A stretch of DNA of 64,000 nt, taken from contig NZ_JBNAGJ010000002.1 in NCBI RefSeq assembly GCF_049803795.1, positions 496,001 through 560,000 on the forward strand. Reading direction: 5' to 3'. Every line of letters starts with the position of its first letter. The first letter of the stretch is position 1. The notes beneath the pieces are model-generated. The model was given only the letters and a program-made list of their open reading frames with translations, made no database searches and had not been told where the DNA came from. The position numbers and the translations under genes are program-made. Of the stretch, positions 1 to 8,965 are shown piece after piece. Source of the stretch: Thalassobius sp002708925 (GTDB lineage Bacteria; Pseudomonadota; Alphaproteobacteria; Rhodobacterales; Rhodobacteraceae).

Positions 1-75
1 GGCGGCGACCTCTCGTTGGATAAACGTGTCCGTCGCGCGGGGGTATTCGCCGGTCAGATATGCAATTTTGGGCAT
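1..75 (-). CDS. Glycosyltransferase, N-terminal fragment (cut by window edge)
   Basis: Only the first 25 codons are present; the gene runs off the left edge. The peptide opens with MPKIAYLTGEYPRATDTF, a hydrophobic first strand followed by the GEYPR-x-TDTF turn found at the start of GT4-type colanic-acid or exopolysaccharide glycosyltransferases. The ATG overlaps the TGA of the upstream epimerase by one base (ATGA), so the two genes are translationally coupled. Their polysaccharide context supports a sugar transfer role. The donor and acceptor cannot be read from this fragment. Confidence 0.6.
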   Translation of the reverse strand, partial: MPKIAYLTGEYPRATDTFIQREVAA

Positions 76-1085
76 CAGCCTTCTCCGTCCCGATCTTGCG
101 GGTCATCCACCCCCATGGACACGGCAAAAGACTGCTCAAAGCTGGGCATCGGCCCCATGTGCAGCCGGTGCTTCAGCCGGTCATTGGGATAAAACAAGGG
201 CTGCATCCGGGCGCGCAGCACCTCTTGGCGCAGAATGCCCGGACGGCCCGGAAGCCAGCCCAACAGGCCCGAGGCCCAATCGAACAATCGCCAAGAGACC
301 GGCAAAACCACCCTGGGCCAGCCCGTCCGCGCCATTGCATTCAGGAATCGCACGCGATCTGGCAGATCATCGTCGATCAAATTCAACACGTCGATCGCAC
401 CATCGGGGCCATCGGCAACCGGGTACTCGCAGGCGCGGATCAGAGCCTCGGCGCAATTTGCAATGTGGCACAGCGGGATTTCACCCCCCGCCGCCAGACG
501 CAGGACAATGGGGCCAAATCCGGGGCCAATATGGGCGTTCCACAGCCGATCGGGCCCGAAAACCGCCCCCAGACGCAGGACACGCAGCTGGCCTCCGATC
601 ACCTGGATCGTTTCGGCGGCCAGCTGTTCCTGCGCCAGCTTGGCCCGGCAATACGCATCGCGTTGATCGGGGTGGCGCTCCAGCGCAGAGGTTTCATCGA
701 CAATCCCGTTCGGGGCCAGATCCGCCCCGGAATAGACCGCGACCGAGCTAACAAGAACCAGACGCGGCGGCACATCCGCCTGAGCCATCGCCGCCAGCAA
801 ATGGCGTGTCCCGTCCAGAGTGTTGCGCGCCTGGGCGGCATCATCGCCGGTCAGGCTGGCGGCGGCATGGATCACCGCGTCAACGCCCAGCATATCCAGC
901 GCCAGAACCGAGGAAGGCGCGGACAGGTCCGCCTCGACCAGCTCAATCCCGTCGTCCTGATCCCAGCCATCCGGCGTGACCCCGGCCAGCCGGACAACGG
1001 CCACCACGTGATGGCCGCGGGCACGGGCTGCGGCCACGGCGGCGCGCCCCACATAACCCGCCGCGCCAGTGATCAGGATCGTCAT
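75..1085 (-). CDS. NAD-dependent epimerase/dehydratase (extended SDR)
   Basis: A 336-residue extended short-chain dehydrogenase. The Rossmann nucleotide loop TGAAGYVG lies at residues 6-13, a Ser pair near 113-114, and the catalytic YxxxK is Y145-C-R-A-K149. Family members epimerise, reduce or dehydrate nucleotide sugars in the cytoplasm. I chose the ATG at 1085 because it directly precedes the first Rossmann strand and has AAAGG upstream; in-frame starts at 1097 and 1118 are possible, and the latter overlaps the upstream gene. The gene sits between a Gfo/Idh/MocA oxidoreductase and a glycosyltransferase on the same strand, so a sugar-modifying step in polysaccharide synthesis is likely. The substrate is unknown. 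Confidence 0.82.
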   Translation of the reverse strand: MTILITGAAGYVGRAAVAAARARGHHVVAVVRLAGVTPDGWDQDDGIELVEADLSAPSSVLALDMLGVDAVIHAAASLTGDDAAQARNTLDGTRHLLAAMAQADVPPRLVLVSSVAVYSGADLAPNGIVDETSALERHPDQRDAYCRAKLAQEQLAAETIQVIGGQLRVLRLGAVFGPDRLWNAHIGPGFGPIVLRLAAGGEIPLCHIANCAEALIRACEYPVADGPDGAIDVLNLIDDDLPDRVRFLNAMARTGWPRVVLPVSWRLFDWASGLLGWLPGRPGILRQEVLRARMQPLFYPNDRLKHRLHMGPMPSFEQSFAVSMGVDDPQDRDGEG

Positions 1086-1105
1086 CGGGCCTTTCATGTC
1101 GCCGC

Positions 1106-2227
1106 TTATGTCGCCCATGGCATTGGCTCCATCGGGGGGCAGCGCGTGGTCATTTCCTGCGCGCCGGTCGTGGCCCCTGCATTCTGCACGGCCAGAGTGA
1201 CCTCATTCAGATGCAAGGCAAAATCCGAGGACAGCCGGCACGGGCGCTTTTCGGCGATTGCGGCCAGCATCTCGGCCGGGCCCAGAGCGAAATTCATTGA
1301 GGCCGCCCCCCAGCGCCCCACTTTGGGGTGGGTTGGCCGGCGCAGCTTGATCCTGCGGCCCAGTGGGCTTTCCAGCAGCCGCCGACGAATTCGCATCCGG
1401 CGATGGAATCGAACCGCAGCACCGTTATCCCAGGCCTTTTGCAACGCCAGCACGCCCGCATCTCCGATCACGCGAATCCGGTGATCGTGCGGCGCCGCGA
1501 TCGAGCAGGTCAGACGCGTCACAGGACCGTTTTCAAAGAACAGCGTCGCAACCGAGAAATCCGGCGCGGCCCCCTGCACGCCCAGCTTGTCCGGAATGAC
1601 CGAAGCCGAGGCCGCCGTCACGGACTTTACGGTTCCGAACATGCCGATCAGCCAGGTCAGGTAATAGCCCGCGTGCTCCAGCGTACAGCCAACCTGAAAC
1701 TCATCCTCATAGGGCCAGGGCGCGCCGGTTTCGCTGCGCCACTCCCGCACCGGAGCCTGCGGAATGAAACCATCGTCCAGCTCGGCATAGATCAGACGCG
1801 GCGTGCCGGCTACGCCATCGCGGACGGCCTTGGCCAGGGTCTGCGCAGCCTCGCCCAGCACCGAACAGGGGGCCGAGGCCAGCAGCAGGCTCTTTTCCGC
1901 CGCAAGCCTGTGCAATTCGCGGGCATGGGACATTTCCAGGGCCAGAGGCTTCTCTGAATAGACATGATGCCCGGCCAGCAGGCAGGCCTTGTTCACGTCA
2001 TAATGCGCCGACGGGTTCGTCAGGTTCAGAACCACGCCATCACGCGGCTGAGCCTGCAACACAGCTTCAAGCGTATCACACCGCGCCACGCCCCAATGGT
2101 GGCAAAACGCGGCCAGGCGATTCGTGTTCAGATCATAGGCCCCCAGCACGGGAATCCCGGAAACCTGCAAAGACCGCATATACAGGTCCGCAACAAAGCC
2201 ACAGCCGATGATGGTGACGCCGCTCAT
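1106..2227 (-). CDS. Gfo/Idh/MocA family oxidoreductase
   Basis: A 373-residue NAD(P)-dependent oxidoreductase. The N-terminal Rossmann loop is IIGCGFVAD (residues 6-14). The conserved EKP motif, whose Lys contacts cofactor and substrate, is at 92-94. A family-typical E-H pair (EHAGYYLTW, residues 184-185) lies in the C-terminal half. Such enzymes act on sugars, inositols or nucleotide sugars. It is the first gene of a three-gene minus-strand unit with the epimerase and the partial glycosyltransferase, which suggests sugar precursor modification. It diverges from the WecB-like glycosyltransferase across about 200 bp that holds both promoters. The substrate cannot be told from sequence. Confidence 0.85.
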   Translation of the reverse strand: MSGVTIIGCGFVADLYMRSLQVSGIPVLGAYDLNTNRLAAFCHHWGVARCDTLEAVLQAQPRDGVVLNLTNPSAHYDVNKACLLAGHHVYSEKPLALEMSHARELHRLAAEKSLLLASAPCSVLGEAAQTLAKAVRDGVAGTPRLIYAELDDGFIPQAPVREWRSETGAPWPYEDEFQVGCTLEHAGYYLTWLIGMFGTVKSVTAASASVIPDKLGVQGAAPDFSVATLFFENGPVTRLTCSIAAPHDHRIRVIGDAGVLALQKAWDNGAAVRFHRRMRIRRRLLESPLGRRIKLRRPTHPKVGRWGAASMNFALGPAEMLAAIAEKRPCRLSSDFALHLNEVTLAVQNAGATTGAQEMTTRCPPMEPMPWAT

Positions 2228-2430
2228 GCTGCGTCTCCGGTTTGCTGATTATTCGTGCTGATGCCCACCCACATACCTGCGCGACCGTACCCGTTTCTGC
2301 TTATCGCTGCAAAACAGCATAGGAAAATGTCAACAGTTTGTCTTGGGCAAAGCGGTTTCGGGGAAAGGGGCGTTGCCAAGCCCCCCTGACCGCGTATCCT
2401 GCAAACCAGCGCGAGAAACAGGAGACGGGC

Positions 2431-3186
2431 GTGCAATTTTCAATCGGGAGCTACCAGCTGGCCGTCAACGTCCCGAACTGGGCCACGCTGAGAGCGCAGA
2501 TCACGCAAAGGTTCGACACCGCCGATGGGTTCGCGCTGGCCACTTTGAACCTGGATCACCTGGTCAAGCTGCGCAGCGATATGGAATTCCGCGCGGCGTA
2601 TAAAGCGCAGGATTTCGTTGTTGCCGATGGCAACCCGATTGTCTGGATGTCCAGGCTGGCACAAAACCCCGTGACGCTGATGCCGGGCTCGGATCTGATC
2701 CTGCCGCTGTGCTTTCTGGCCGCAGATCACAAAGTCCCCGTGGGGCTGGTTGGCACCACAGATGACAGCCTGAAACAGGCCGCCGCCGCGCTGGAGGCGC
2801 AGGTGCCCGGACTACAGATAACGCAGCGGATTGCGCCGCCCTTTGGTTTCGATCCGCAGGGGGGGCAGGCGGATGATATTCTGCGTCATCTGGAAAACGC
2901 CGGGATCAGGCTGTGCTTTGTCGCTCTGGGGGCACCAAAACAAGAGCTGTTTGCCGCCCGCGGGCGGACCGTTGCGCCCTCGGTTGGGTTTGCCTCGATC
3001 GGGGCGGGGCTGGATTTTCTGTCTGGCAGCCAGAAACGCGCCCCACGCTGGGTGCGCGCCCTTCAGCAAGAGTGGCTGTGGCGGATGCTGGAAAATCCCA
3101 GCCGGCTGTTTCTGCGCTATCTGCGGTGTTTCGCGATTCTGCCCGGCCACATGTGGGCCTCTTGGACGCTTAGGCGCCGCCGGTAG
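2431..3186 (+). CDS. WecB/TagA/CpsF family glycosyltransferase
   Basis: A 251-residue GT26 family enzyme. Known members transfer N-acetylmannosaminuronate or similar sugars onto lipid-linked or polysaccharide acceptors at the inner face of the membrane. Diagnostic motifs are NLDHLVKL near residue 40, ADGNPIVW (65-72, with the family's key Asp at 66), LGAPKQE (166-172) and GAGLDFLSG. I place the start at the GTG at 2431, not at the ATG at 2338, because AGGAG at 2420-2424 lies six bases before it and homology begins there. It is monocistronic and faces the oxidoreductase/epimerase unit. The next gene converges on it after only 4 bp. Confidence 0.87.
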   Translation: MQFSIGSYQLAVNVPNWATLRAQITQRFDTADGFALATLNLDHLVKLRSDMEFRAAYKAQDFVVADGNPIVWMSRLAQNPVTLMPGSDLILPLCFLAADHKVPVGLVGTTDDSLKQAAAALEAQVPGLQITQRIAPPFGFDPQGGQADDILRHLENAGIRLCFVALGAPKQELFAARGRTVAPSVGFASIGAGLDFLSGSQKRAPRWVRALQQEWLWRMLENPSRLFLRYLRCFAILPGHMWASWTLRRRR

Positions 3187-3190
3187 GGCG

Positions 3191-4273
3191 CTATTCGGCG
3201 GCCAGACGAAACGGTTCCTGAATCACGCTGAACCGCGGGGCGGCCTGCTTGCTCAGATAGGTCAAAGCGCCCCCGCAAATCGTTGCCTCTACCTGTAAGG
3301 TTTCGCGATGGATCACCACCAGATCGGCGCGCTTGCCATAGTCGATCACACCGCGATCAGACAGGCGCAAAATCTGCGCCGGATGGGCCGAGACCATATC
3401 CCAGGCCTGCGGCAGTCCCATGGATTTACTACGAACCAGATCGAATGCCGCCCGCACCGGCGCTGCGGGTGCATTTGCGGAAACCAGCGCGCGGGTCATC
3501 CGATCCCGTATCAGGTGGCTGACCGGAATATTGCCCTGCAAATAAGTCCCTGCCAGAATATCCTGCGCTGACAGCACCACCGGATCGCCCATGGCAAAGG
3601 CCGCAGCCGCCGGGCGCCGGTTGGCGGGCAGAGCGCTTAGCCGCGCGCCGATCATCGCGAAACGCTCGCGCCGTTCGGCGGTTTTATCCCCAAGCGTGCC
3701 ATAGCTGACGCCCAGAGCGTCGAATTGCTCGGCCAGTTCGCACAGGTGCCGCACAACCTGCGGCGTCAGCTCGCGCGCTTCGTCCATTTGGGCCGGGAAC
3801 AGCACCAGATCCAGCCCATACGCATGAAGGGCACTGAGCAATCCGCTGCCCGCACCGGGCAGGATCGCACCCGGCAGAACCGGATCATAGCAGACCTGAA
3901 GCCGCAAATCCGTCAGCGCATCCGGGCGATAACGGTCCAGCAGATCCAGAACGCCAAGAATCGTATCCGGCCCGTGATCGGCCGTTGCCCAATCCAGCAT
4001 CTGCCACGCGGTTGTGACGCCCTGCGCCGCCAGGGCGCGATCTGTCCCACGCATGGCAGAGACCGCATCCACGCCCTGCCGCAAGGCGTGGCGCAGGCTG
4101 GCTCCGTGCAGATCAATAATGCCGGGCATGATATAATGTCCGCGCAAATCCACCGCCGGGTGCGGCCCCTTCGAGATCCGCCCGTTTTCGATCACAACGG
4201 ATCGGTCCTGCATTTCTCCGTCCCGCAGGGTGGTGGCACCAGTCAGGCGCACAGGAGACAACATTCGAGGCAT
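3191..4273 (-). CDS. PhnM-like amidohydrolase-fold protein, apparently without metal ligands
   Basis: A 360-residue protein with the overall plan of PhnM (alpha-D-ribose 1-methylphosphonate 5-triphosphate diphosphatase): beta-rich start, a strand ending MPGIIDLHG, and the C-terminal RGVIDYGKRADLVV block. The usual metal motifs are changed. The HxD after strand 1 reads HGAS, the central SHDD region reads SYGTLGD, and the late LSSDY reads LVSAN. By comparison with the E. coli sequence as I remember it, the metal centre is probably lost. The reading frame is intact, so this looks like a diverged paralogue and not a decayed gene. It is followed on the other side by a DUF1045 phosphonate-type gene on the same strand. 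The function is unknown. Confidence 0.7.
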   Translation of the reverse strand: MPRMLSPVRLTGATTLRDGEMQDRSVVIENGRISKGPHPAVDLRGHYIMPGIIDLHGASLRHALRQGVDAVSAMRGTDRALAAQGVTTAWQMLDWATADHGPDTILGVLDLLDRYRPDALTDLRLQVCYDPVLPGAILPGAGSGLLSALHAYGLDLVLFPAQMDEARELTPQVVRHLCELAEQFDALGVSYGTLGDKTAERRERFAMIGARLSALPANRRPAAAAFAMGDPVVLSAQDILAGTYLQGNIPVSHLIRDRMTRALVSANAPAAPVRAAFDLVRSKSMGLPQAWDMVSAHPAQILRLSDRGVIDYGKRADLVVIHRETLQVEATICGGALTYLSKQAAPRFSVIQEPFRLAAE

Positions 4274-4395
4274 GTCGGACCCTTGCCTTGCACGATTTGC
4301 CTCGTTCTAGGCGCGTTGCATGTCGGAGATATGACACACAGGCGCCCATTCCCCCGGAAAACAAGGGATTTAGCCTGTGGATAATTTCCACACCC

Positions 4396-5079
4396 CTATC
4401 CCAGCAGGGGAAGGCGCTCGATCAGGTGGAACATCCCCGCGGCATCTTCGCCAACCAGACAGAGCGATTGAACCTCGAACGGCACGGGAAGAAGCGGAGA
4501 CAGCAGAGGCAATAGCCGGTCGCGCAGCGCGGCGGCCTCGGCGCGGGGCATCCGGCCTGTCAGCGTGATATGAAACCGAAATTCCTCTTGTACATAGGGA
4601 TACCCCCAGGCAGTCAGCAAGGCCTCTTGTCGTTCGGTCAGACGGGATTTGCGACGACGCTCCAGCTCGGATTCGTTCAGGGGCGCGCGGAACGCATCCA
4701 ACTGCGTGACCGTCTGCCCCGCCAAAGCGTTCAGTTCCGTAAGATCGCCCAGCGCGGTCAGAGCCAGAAAACCACCCAGCCGGGTCAGCTCCAGCCCCTC
4801 CAGCCGGACAGGTGCCGTCCTTTTGCACAAACCGCGCGCCGCAGTTTGGAACTGAGCGAATTCAACACCCTCGGCCAATCGGAACGGAGGCTTGATAGTC
4901 CCATGCAACCCATATTTCCGAGGCGTCTGCGTCACCTGCGCGACATCCACATCAGCCAGATCCGGATGCCCCACCGCAGCGCCTTTGGCCAGATCCCACC
5001 CCAGCCAAGACGCTCCGAAATCGGCCAGGGGGCCGGGCTCTGGGACATAATAGATGGCGTATCTGCGAAACTCGGTCAT
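4396..5079 (-). CDS. DUF1045 (phosphonate-operon 2H phosphoesterase-like protein)
   Basis: A 227-residue protein of the DUF1045 family, usually encoded in phn (C-P lyase) operons. The two H-x-T motifs of 2H phosphoesterases are visible: H59-G-T61 and H170-I-T172. The fold is expected to act on cyclic phosphate or phosphodiester bonds; the true substrate in the family is uncertain. The start was set at the ATG at 5079 (MTEFRRYAIYY), because the 12 residues upstream of it do not match the family. It lies about 120 bp upstream of the PhnM-like gene on the same strand and diverges from motB. No other phn genes are in the window. Confidence 0.8.
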   Translation of the reverse strand: MTEFRRYAIYYVPEPGPLADFGASWLGWDLAKGAAVGHPDLADVDVAQVTQTPRKYGLHGTIKPPFRLAEGVEFAQFQTAARGLCKRTAPVRLEGLELTRLGGFLALTALGDLTELNALAGQTVTQLDAFRAPLNESELERRRKSRLTERQEALLTAWGYPYVQEEFRFHITLTGRMPRAEAAALRDRLLPLLSPLLPVPFEVQSLCLVGEDAAGMFHLIERLPLLG

Positions 5080-5184
5080 CGGTGGCCCCGGTGCTGTCTG
5101 CGCGCAAAATGGCAAATTTCCCGCCCGCTGCCAATGCCTCTTTCCGCTGGGTGTCCGGGCTGAAAATCCCTGGCATTTTATCTG

Positions 5185-5199
5185 TTAGGACATTGGTAA
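5185..5199. promoter_or_regulatory. CtrA-like half-site pair upstream of motB
   Basis: TTAG-N7-GTAA lies about 45 bp before motB. It is a degenerate match to the CtrA consensus TTAA-N7-TTAA. The same layout appears upstream of flgE and between fliF and fliL, which adds weight. CtrA controls motility genes in several Rhodobacterales. This is the weakest of the three sites. Confidence 0.35.
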
Positions 5200-5245
5200 C
5201 ACCCGCTTTGCTATCCCTGTACTCGGGTGAGAAAGAGGTGGTGAG

Positions 5246-6079
5246 ATGGGCTCGCAAACGAATGCGGCGCCAGTCATCATCAAGAAGAAAAAGGTCGTTG
5301 GCGGCGACGGGCACCACGGTGGGGCGTGGAAAGTGGCCTATGCTGACTTCGTGACCGCCATGATGGCCTTTTTCATGTTGATGTGGCTGCTGAATGCAAC
5401 AACTGAAAAACAGCGCAAAGGGATTGCGGATTACTTTAGTCCGACCGTTGCGATCAATCGGATCTCGGGCGGCGGCGATGGCGCTTTCGGTGGGGATTCG
5501 GTCTTTTCCGAACAGGTTCTGGCGCAGAACGGAACGGGGGCAACGAACCAGCGCCCGACCCGGCACCAGAATTCACGCGGAGAGCTCGGTCAGGACGAAA
5601 AAGCCGAAGAGCTGGAACTGCGCGAGGTTGACAGCATGTTGATGGCGCGGGGCGGCGAAAGCATGTTCAGCATCGAAATGCAGCGCCACATCATCACGCG
5701 CGTGACCGACGAAGGCCTGGTGATCGAGCTGTTTGACATTCCGGATGCCACCCTGTTCGCACAAGATTCAGCCGCGCCAACCCCGCTGCTGAACGAGCTA
5801 GCCGACATGCTGGTACGCGTCTTCGGACTGGTCCAGAACAATGTGGCGATCGAGGCGCATACGAAATCCTATCCTGTTGTTTTAAAACACAATCCCGTGT
5901 GGGAACTGTCCTCGGAACGTGCTGATGTCATGCGGCAGCTGATGCTGGATCAGGGCCTGCATCACAACCGGGTCAAACGGATCACCGGACATGCAGACAA
6001 AGAGCCTGCCTCTTACGATCCGACAAACCTGCGCAACAACCGTCTGGAGGTCGTGCTGCTCCGCAAAAATGTCGAGTGA
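5246..6079 (+). CDS. motB: Flagellar motor stator protein MotB
   Basis: A 277-residue stator subunit. A basic N-terminus (IIKKKKVV) precedes one membrane helix at about residues 31-50, which carries the proton-binding Asp34 (YADFVTAMM). A linker leads to a C-terminal OmpA-like peptidoglycan-binding domain at about 150-275, with NNRLEVVLL at the end. MotB with MotA forms the ion channel that drives the flagellar rotor. motA is encoded about 10 kb away at 15939, so the two stator genes are split, as in other alphaproteobacteria. A CtrA-like element lies upstream. Confidence 0.93.
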   Translation: MGSQTNAAPVIIKKKKVVGGDGHHGGAWKVAYADFVTAMMAFFMLMWLLNATTEKQRKGIADYFSPTVAINRISGGGDGAFGGDSVFSEQVLAQNGTGATNQRPTRHQNSRGELGQDEKAEELELREVDSMLMARGGESMFSIEMQRHIITRVTDEGLVIELFDIPDATLFAQDSAAPTPLLNELADMLVRVFGLVQNNVAIEAHTKSYPVVLKHNPVWELSSERADVMRQLMLDQGLHHNRVKRITGHADKEPASYDPTNLRNNRLEVVLLRKNVE

Positions 6080-6107
6080 CGCGGGAAAATAGGGGCAATT
6101 TTAGCTA

Positions 6108-6122
6108 TTAGCGGGCTGTTAA
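6108..6122. promoter_or_regulatory. CtrA-like box upstream of flgE
   Basis: TTAG-N7-TTAA lies about 60 bp before the flgE start, between motB and flgE. It differs from the CtrA consensus TTAA-N7-TTAA at one base. With the boxes at 5185 and 14305 it suggests common CtrA control of this cluster. Assignment rests on pattern match only. Confidence 0.5.
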
Positions 6123-6180
6123 GCGACGCCTTGTAATGCTGTGCACAACATTTGGTTTGATGCAGCAGAAAGGCGTATCC

Positions 6181-7485
6181 ATGACGATTTCCTCTTCTCT
6201 TAATGCAGGCGTGGCCGGGCTGTCCGCGAATGCGAACCGGCTTGCGACGATTTCGGATAATATCGCGAACTCCTCGACCTACGGGTACAAGCGGATGCAG
6301 ACCGATTTCCATTCGATGGTGATTTCGGGCGGCAATGGCGGTGCCTATTCCGCCGGGGGGGTACGCGTGACCACGCAGCGTCTGGTCAGCCAATCCGGAT
6401 CGCTGGTCACGACCAGCAACGCAACAGATCTGGCCGTGCGCGGCCGCGGTTTTCTGCCAGTTGCCAGTTCATCGGAAATCAATCTGGATAACGGCAACAC
6501 CCAGATGATGCTGACAACCACCGGCTCGTTCCAGACAGATAGCGAGGGGTATCTGGTCACGCAGTCCGGCCTGACCCTGATGGGATGGCCAGCCCTGGCG
6601 AATGGCACGGTGCCCACTTATCCGCGTGACACCGGCGCCGGGCTGGAACCCGTTCAGGTGAACGTCAACCAGCTGACGGGCGAACCGACGACTCAGATCT
6701 CGCTGGGGGTCAACCTGCCCGCGACGGAAACCGATGCCACCGCAACCGGCGACGCCCAGGCGCTGTCGATCGAATATTATGACAATCTGGGTATTTCCCA
6801 GAATATTGAAATCGAGTTCACCCCGACCATTCCTGCCGACGGATCCTCGAATGAATGGACGATGGTGCTACGCGATACGGCCCAGGATGACGCCATCATT
6901 GGCGAATATGTCCTGACCTTCGATGACGGGCGCGATGCGGGTGGCACTCTGAATTCGGTGACCGCCGTGTCTGGTGGGGCATATGATGCGGCGACTGGTG
7001 CCCTGATCGTGGATGTGGCCGGCGGCCCGCTGGAAATCAACATCGGTCAGCCGGGTGACCCGGACGGGTTGACGCAACTGTCCAGCAGTTTTGCCCCGGT
7101 TTCGATTGACAAAGATGGCTACCCCGTCGGCAACATGACCTCGGTCGAGGTGGATTCCAACGGATATGTCCACGCGATCTATGACACTGGAATCACGCGC
7201 ACAATCTTCCAGATTCCGCTGGTTGACATGCCGAATCCCAATGGCCTCGTCGCTATGGATCACCAGACCTATGCAACATCACCGGACAGCGGCACGTTCT
7301 TTCTGTGGGACGCCGGTGACGGCCCGACCGGCGATATCGTGTCCTACGCGCTGGAAGAATCGACCACCGATGTCGCTGGCGAACTGACGGATATGATCCA
7401 AACGCAGCGGGCCTATTCCTCGAACGCGAAAGTCATCCAGACCGTGGATGAAATGCTACAGGAAACCACAAACATCAAACGCTGA
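6181..7485 (+). CDS. flgE: Flagellar hook protein FlgE
   Basis: A 434-residue hook subunit. The N-terminal flagellar rod/hook motif (AGVAGLSANANRLATISDNIANSSTYGYKR, described here by its ends at residues 9-38) and the C-terminal motif around QTQRAYSSNAKVIQTVDEML form the coiled D0 domain. The central part is the variable hook surface. The ATG at 6181 was chosen because it has AAAGG about 8 bases upstream and matches the family start; the longer frame from 6136 adds 15 residues without homology. It is followed 37 bp later by flgK. FlgE subunits are exported through the flagellar secretion apparatus. Confidence 0.92.
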   Translation: MTISSSLNAGVAGLSANANRLATISDNIANSSTYGYKRMQTDFHSMVISGGNGGAYSAGGVRVTTQRLVSQSGSLVTTSNATDLAVRGRGFLPVASSSEINLDNGNTQMMLTTTGSFQTDSEGYLVTQSGLTLMGWPALANGTVPTYPRDTGAGLEPVQVNVNQLTGEPTTQISLGVNLPATETDATATGDAQALSIEYYDNLGISQNIEIEFTPTIPADGSSNEWTMVLRDTAQDDAIIGEYVLTFDDGRDAGGTLNSVTAVSGGAYDAATGALIVDVAGGPLEINIGQPGDPDGLTQLSSSFAPVSIDKDGYPVGNMTSVEVDSNGYVHAIYDTGITRTIFQIPLVDMPNPNGLVAMDHQTYATSPDSGTFFLWDAGDGPTGDIVSYALEESTTDVAGELTDMIQTQRAYSSNAKVIQTVDEMLQETTNIKR

Positions 7486-7522
7486 CCTGCGCTTTGAAAT
7501 CCTGAATTAGAAAGGAGCGCAC

Positions 7523-8965
7523 ATGTCTCTGTCCAGCGCTTTGTCCAATGCTTTGTCTGGCCTGACGGCCTCAGCCCGTGGGGCTGGGGTGGTCTCGTCC
7601 AACATTTCGAATGCCATGAATGACGGGTACGCCACCCGAGAGCTTTCCCTGTCCGCACGTACCGGCGGCGCAAGTGGCGGCGTATCCATCAATGGGGTAA
7701 CCCGGCTGGTGGACCAGGCACTGTTGGGTGACCGGCGCCATGCAGACAGTACGCAAGCTGCGGCTCAGGTAACAAGTGGGTATTTGGACCGGCTTTCGAC
7801 GGTGATTGCCGACCCCACCAAGCCCAGTTCGCTGACGTCTCTTGTGGCTGATTTTGAGTCTGATTTGATTGCCGCCGCCAGCTTGCCGGAATCCGAAACC
7901 CGCCTGCAATCCGTATGGAATTCGGCCACTGCGATCGCGGATTCGCTGCATAGCATGTCCCAAAGCGTTCAGTCCCTGCGGGCCGAAGCCGACAACGCTA
8001 TTGATACCCAAATCGCCAAGCTGAATCTCGCGCTCGAAAATGTTGAGCAGCTAAACAAAGATATCATCGCCGCAACAACGCAGGGCCGGGACACTGCGGG
8101 CCTTATGGATCAGCGCCAAGCCGAGATCGACACGATCTCGCAAATGGTTCCCGTTCAGGAACTTCAGCGCGACATGGGCACTGTCGCGCTGATGACGCCC
8201 GGAGGCGCTGTTCTACTGGATGGGCAAGCGGCCGAGCTAAGCTTTACGCCCAACAATACAGTTGTCGCGCATATGTCTTTGGAAAACGGGTTGCTGTCCG
8301 GCCTGCAGATCAATGGATCGGATGTTTCCACAGCTGACGGCGGCGCGATGTCCGGCGGGTCTTTAGGCGCGCTTTTTACCGTCCGCGATGAACTGCTGCC
8401 GGAAATCCAGTCCGAATTGGACACAATTGCCCTGGACTTGATCGAGCGGTTTGGCACTGGTTTTGATGACAGTCTGCCCCCCGGAGAGCCCGGCCTGTTC
8501 TGGGATGATGGCGCTACGGCTGGCGTAACAACGGGTCTTGCTTCTCGGATCGGGCTGAATACAGCAGCCGACCCGGATGCAGGCAATCTTTGGCGACTGC
8601 GTGATGGCCTTGGCACAACGACAGAAACAGCAGGCGGCAACGCCACGCTTTTGCAGTCAATGCAAGCGGCTTTGAACGCAATTTCCAGCCCGTCTTCGGA
8701 TGCTTTGGGCAGCGCGTCGCGGGATACCGCAAGCCTGATTTCAGACTTCCTGTCATCTATGGGGCTTCGTGAAACCGAAACCGCACAGGATCTGAGCTTC
8801 GCCGCGGCACGCCAATCCGAACTGAAAGAGATGGAACTGGCATTAGGCGTCGATACAGACGCGGAAATGCAAAAGCTTCTATTAATCGAACAGTCCTACG
8901 CGGCAAACGCAAAGATCATTCAGGCTGTCGATGAAATGCTTCAACAATTGATGGAGATCGGCTGA
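7523..8965 (+). CDS. flgK: Flagellar hook-associated protein 1, FlgK
   Basis: A 480-residue hook-filament junction protein. The N-terminus has the flagellar rod motif (SNISNAMNDGYATRE, about residues 27-41). The C-terminus ends with the paired coiled motif QSYAANAKIIQAVDEMLQQLMEIG. Between them is a long, Ala- and Gln-rich helical region typical of FlgK. A good ribosome site (AAAGGAG) precedes the ATG. Its TGA overlaps the ATG of flgL by one base, so the two junction proteins are coupled. It acts extracellularly at the distal end of the hook. Confidence 0.92.
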   Translation: MSLSSALSNALSGLTASARGAGVVSSNISNAMNDGYATRELSLSARTGGASGGVSINGVTRLVDQALLGDRRHADSTQAAAQVTSGYLDRLSTVIADPTKPSSLTSLVADFESDLIAAASLPESETRLQSVWNSATAIADSLHSMSQSVQSLRAEADNAIDTQIAKLNLALENVEQLNKDIIAATTQGRDTAGLMDQRQAEIDTISQMVPVQELQRDMGTVALMTPGGAVLLDGQAAELSFTPNNTVVAHMSLENGLLSGLQINGSDVSTADGGAMSGGSLGALFTVRDELLPEIQSELDTIALDLIERFGTGFDDSLPPGEPGLFWDDGATAGVTTGLASRIGLNTAADPDAGNLWRLRDGLGTTTETAGGNATLLQSMQAALNAISSPSSDALGSASRDTASLISDFLSSMGLRETETAQDLSFAAARQSELKEMELALGVDTDAEMQKLLLIEQSYAANAKIIQAVDEMLQQLMEIG

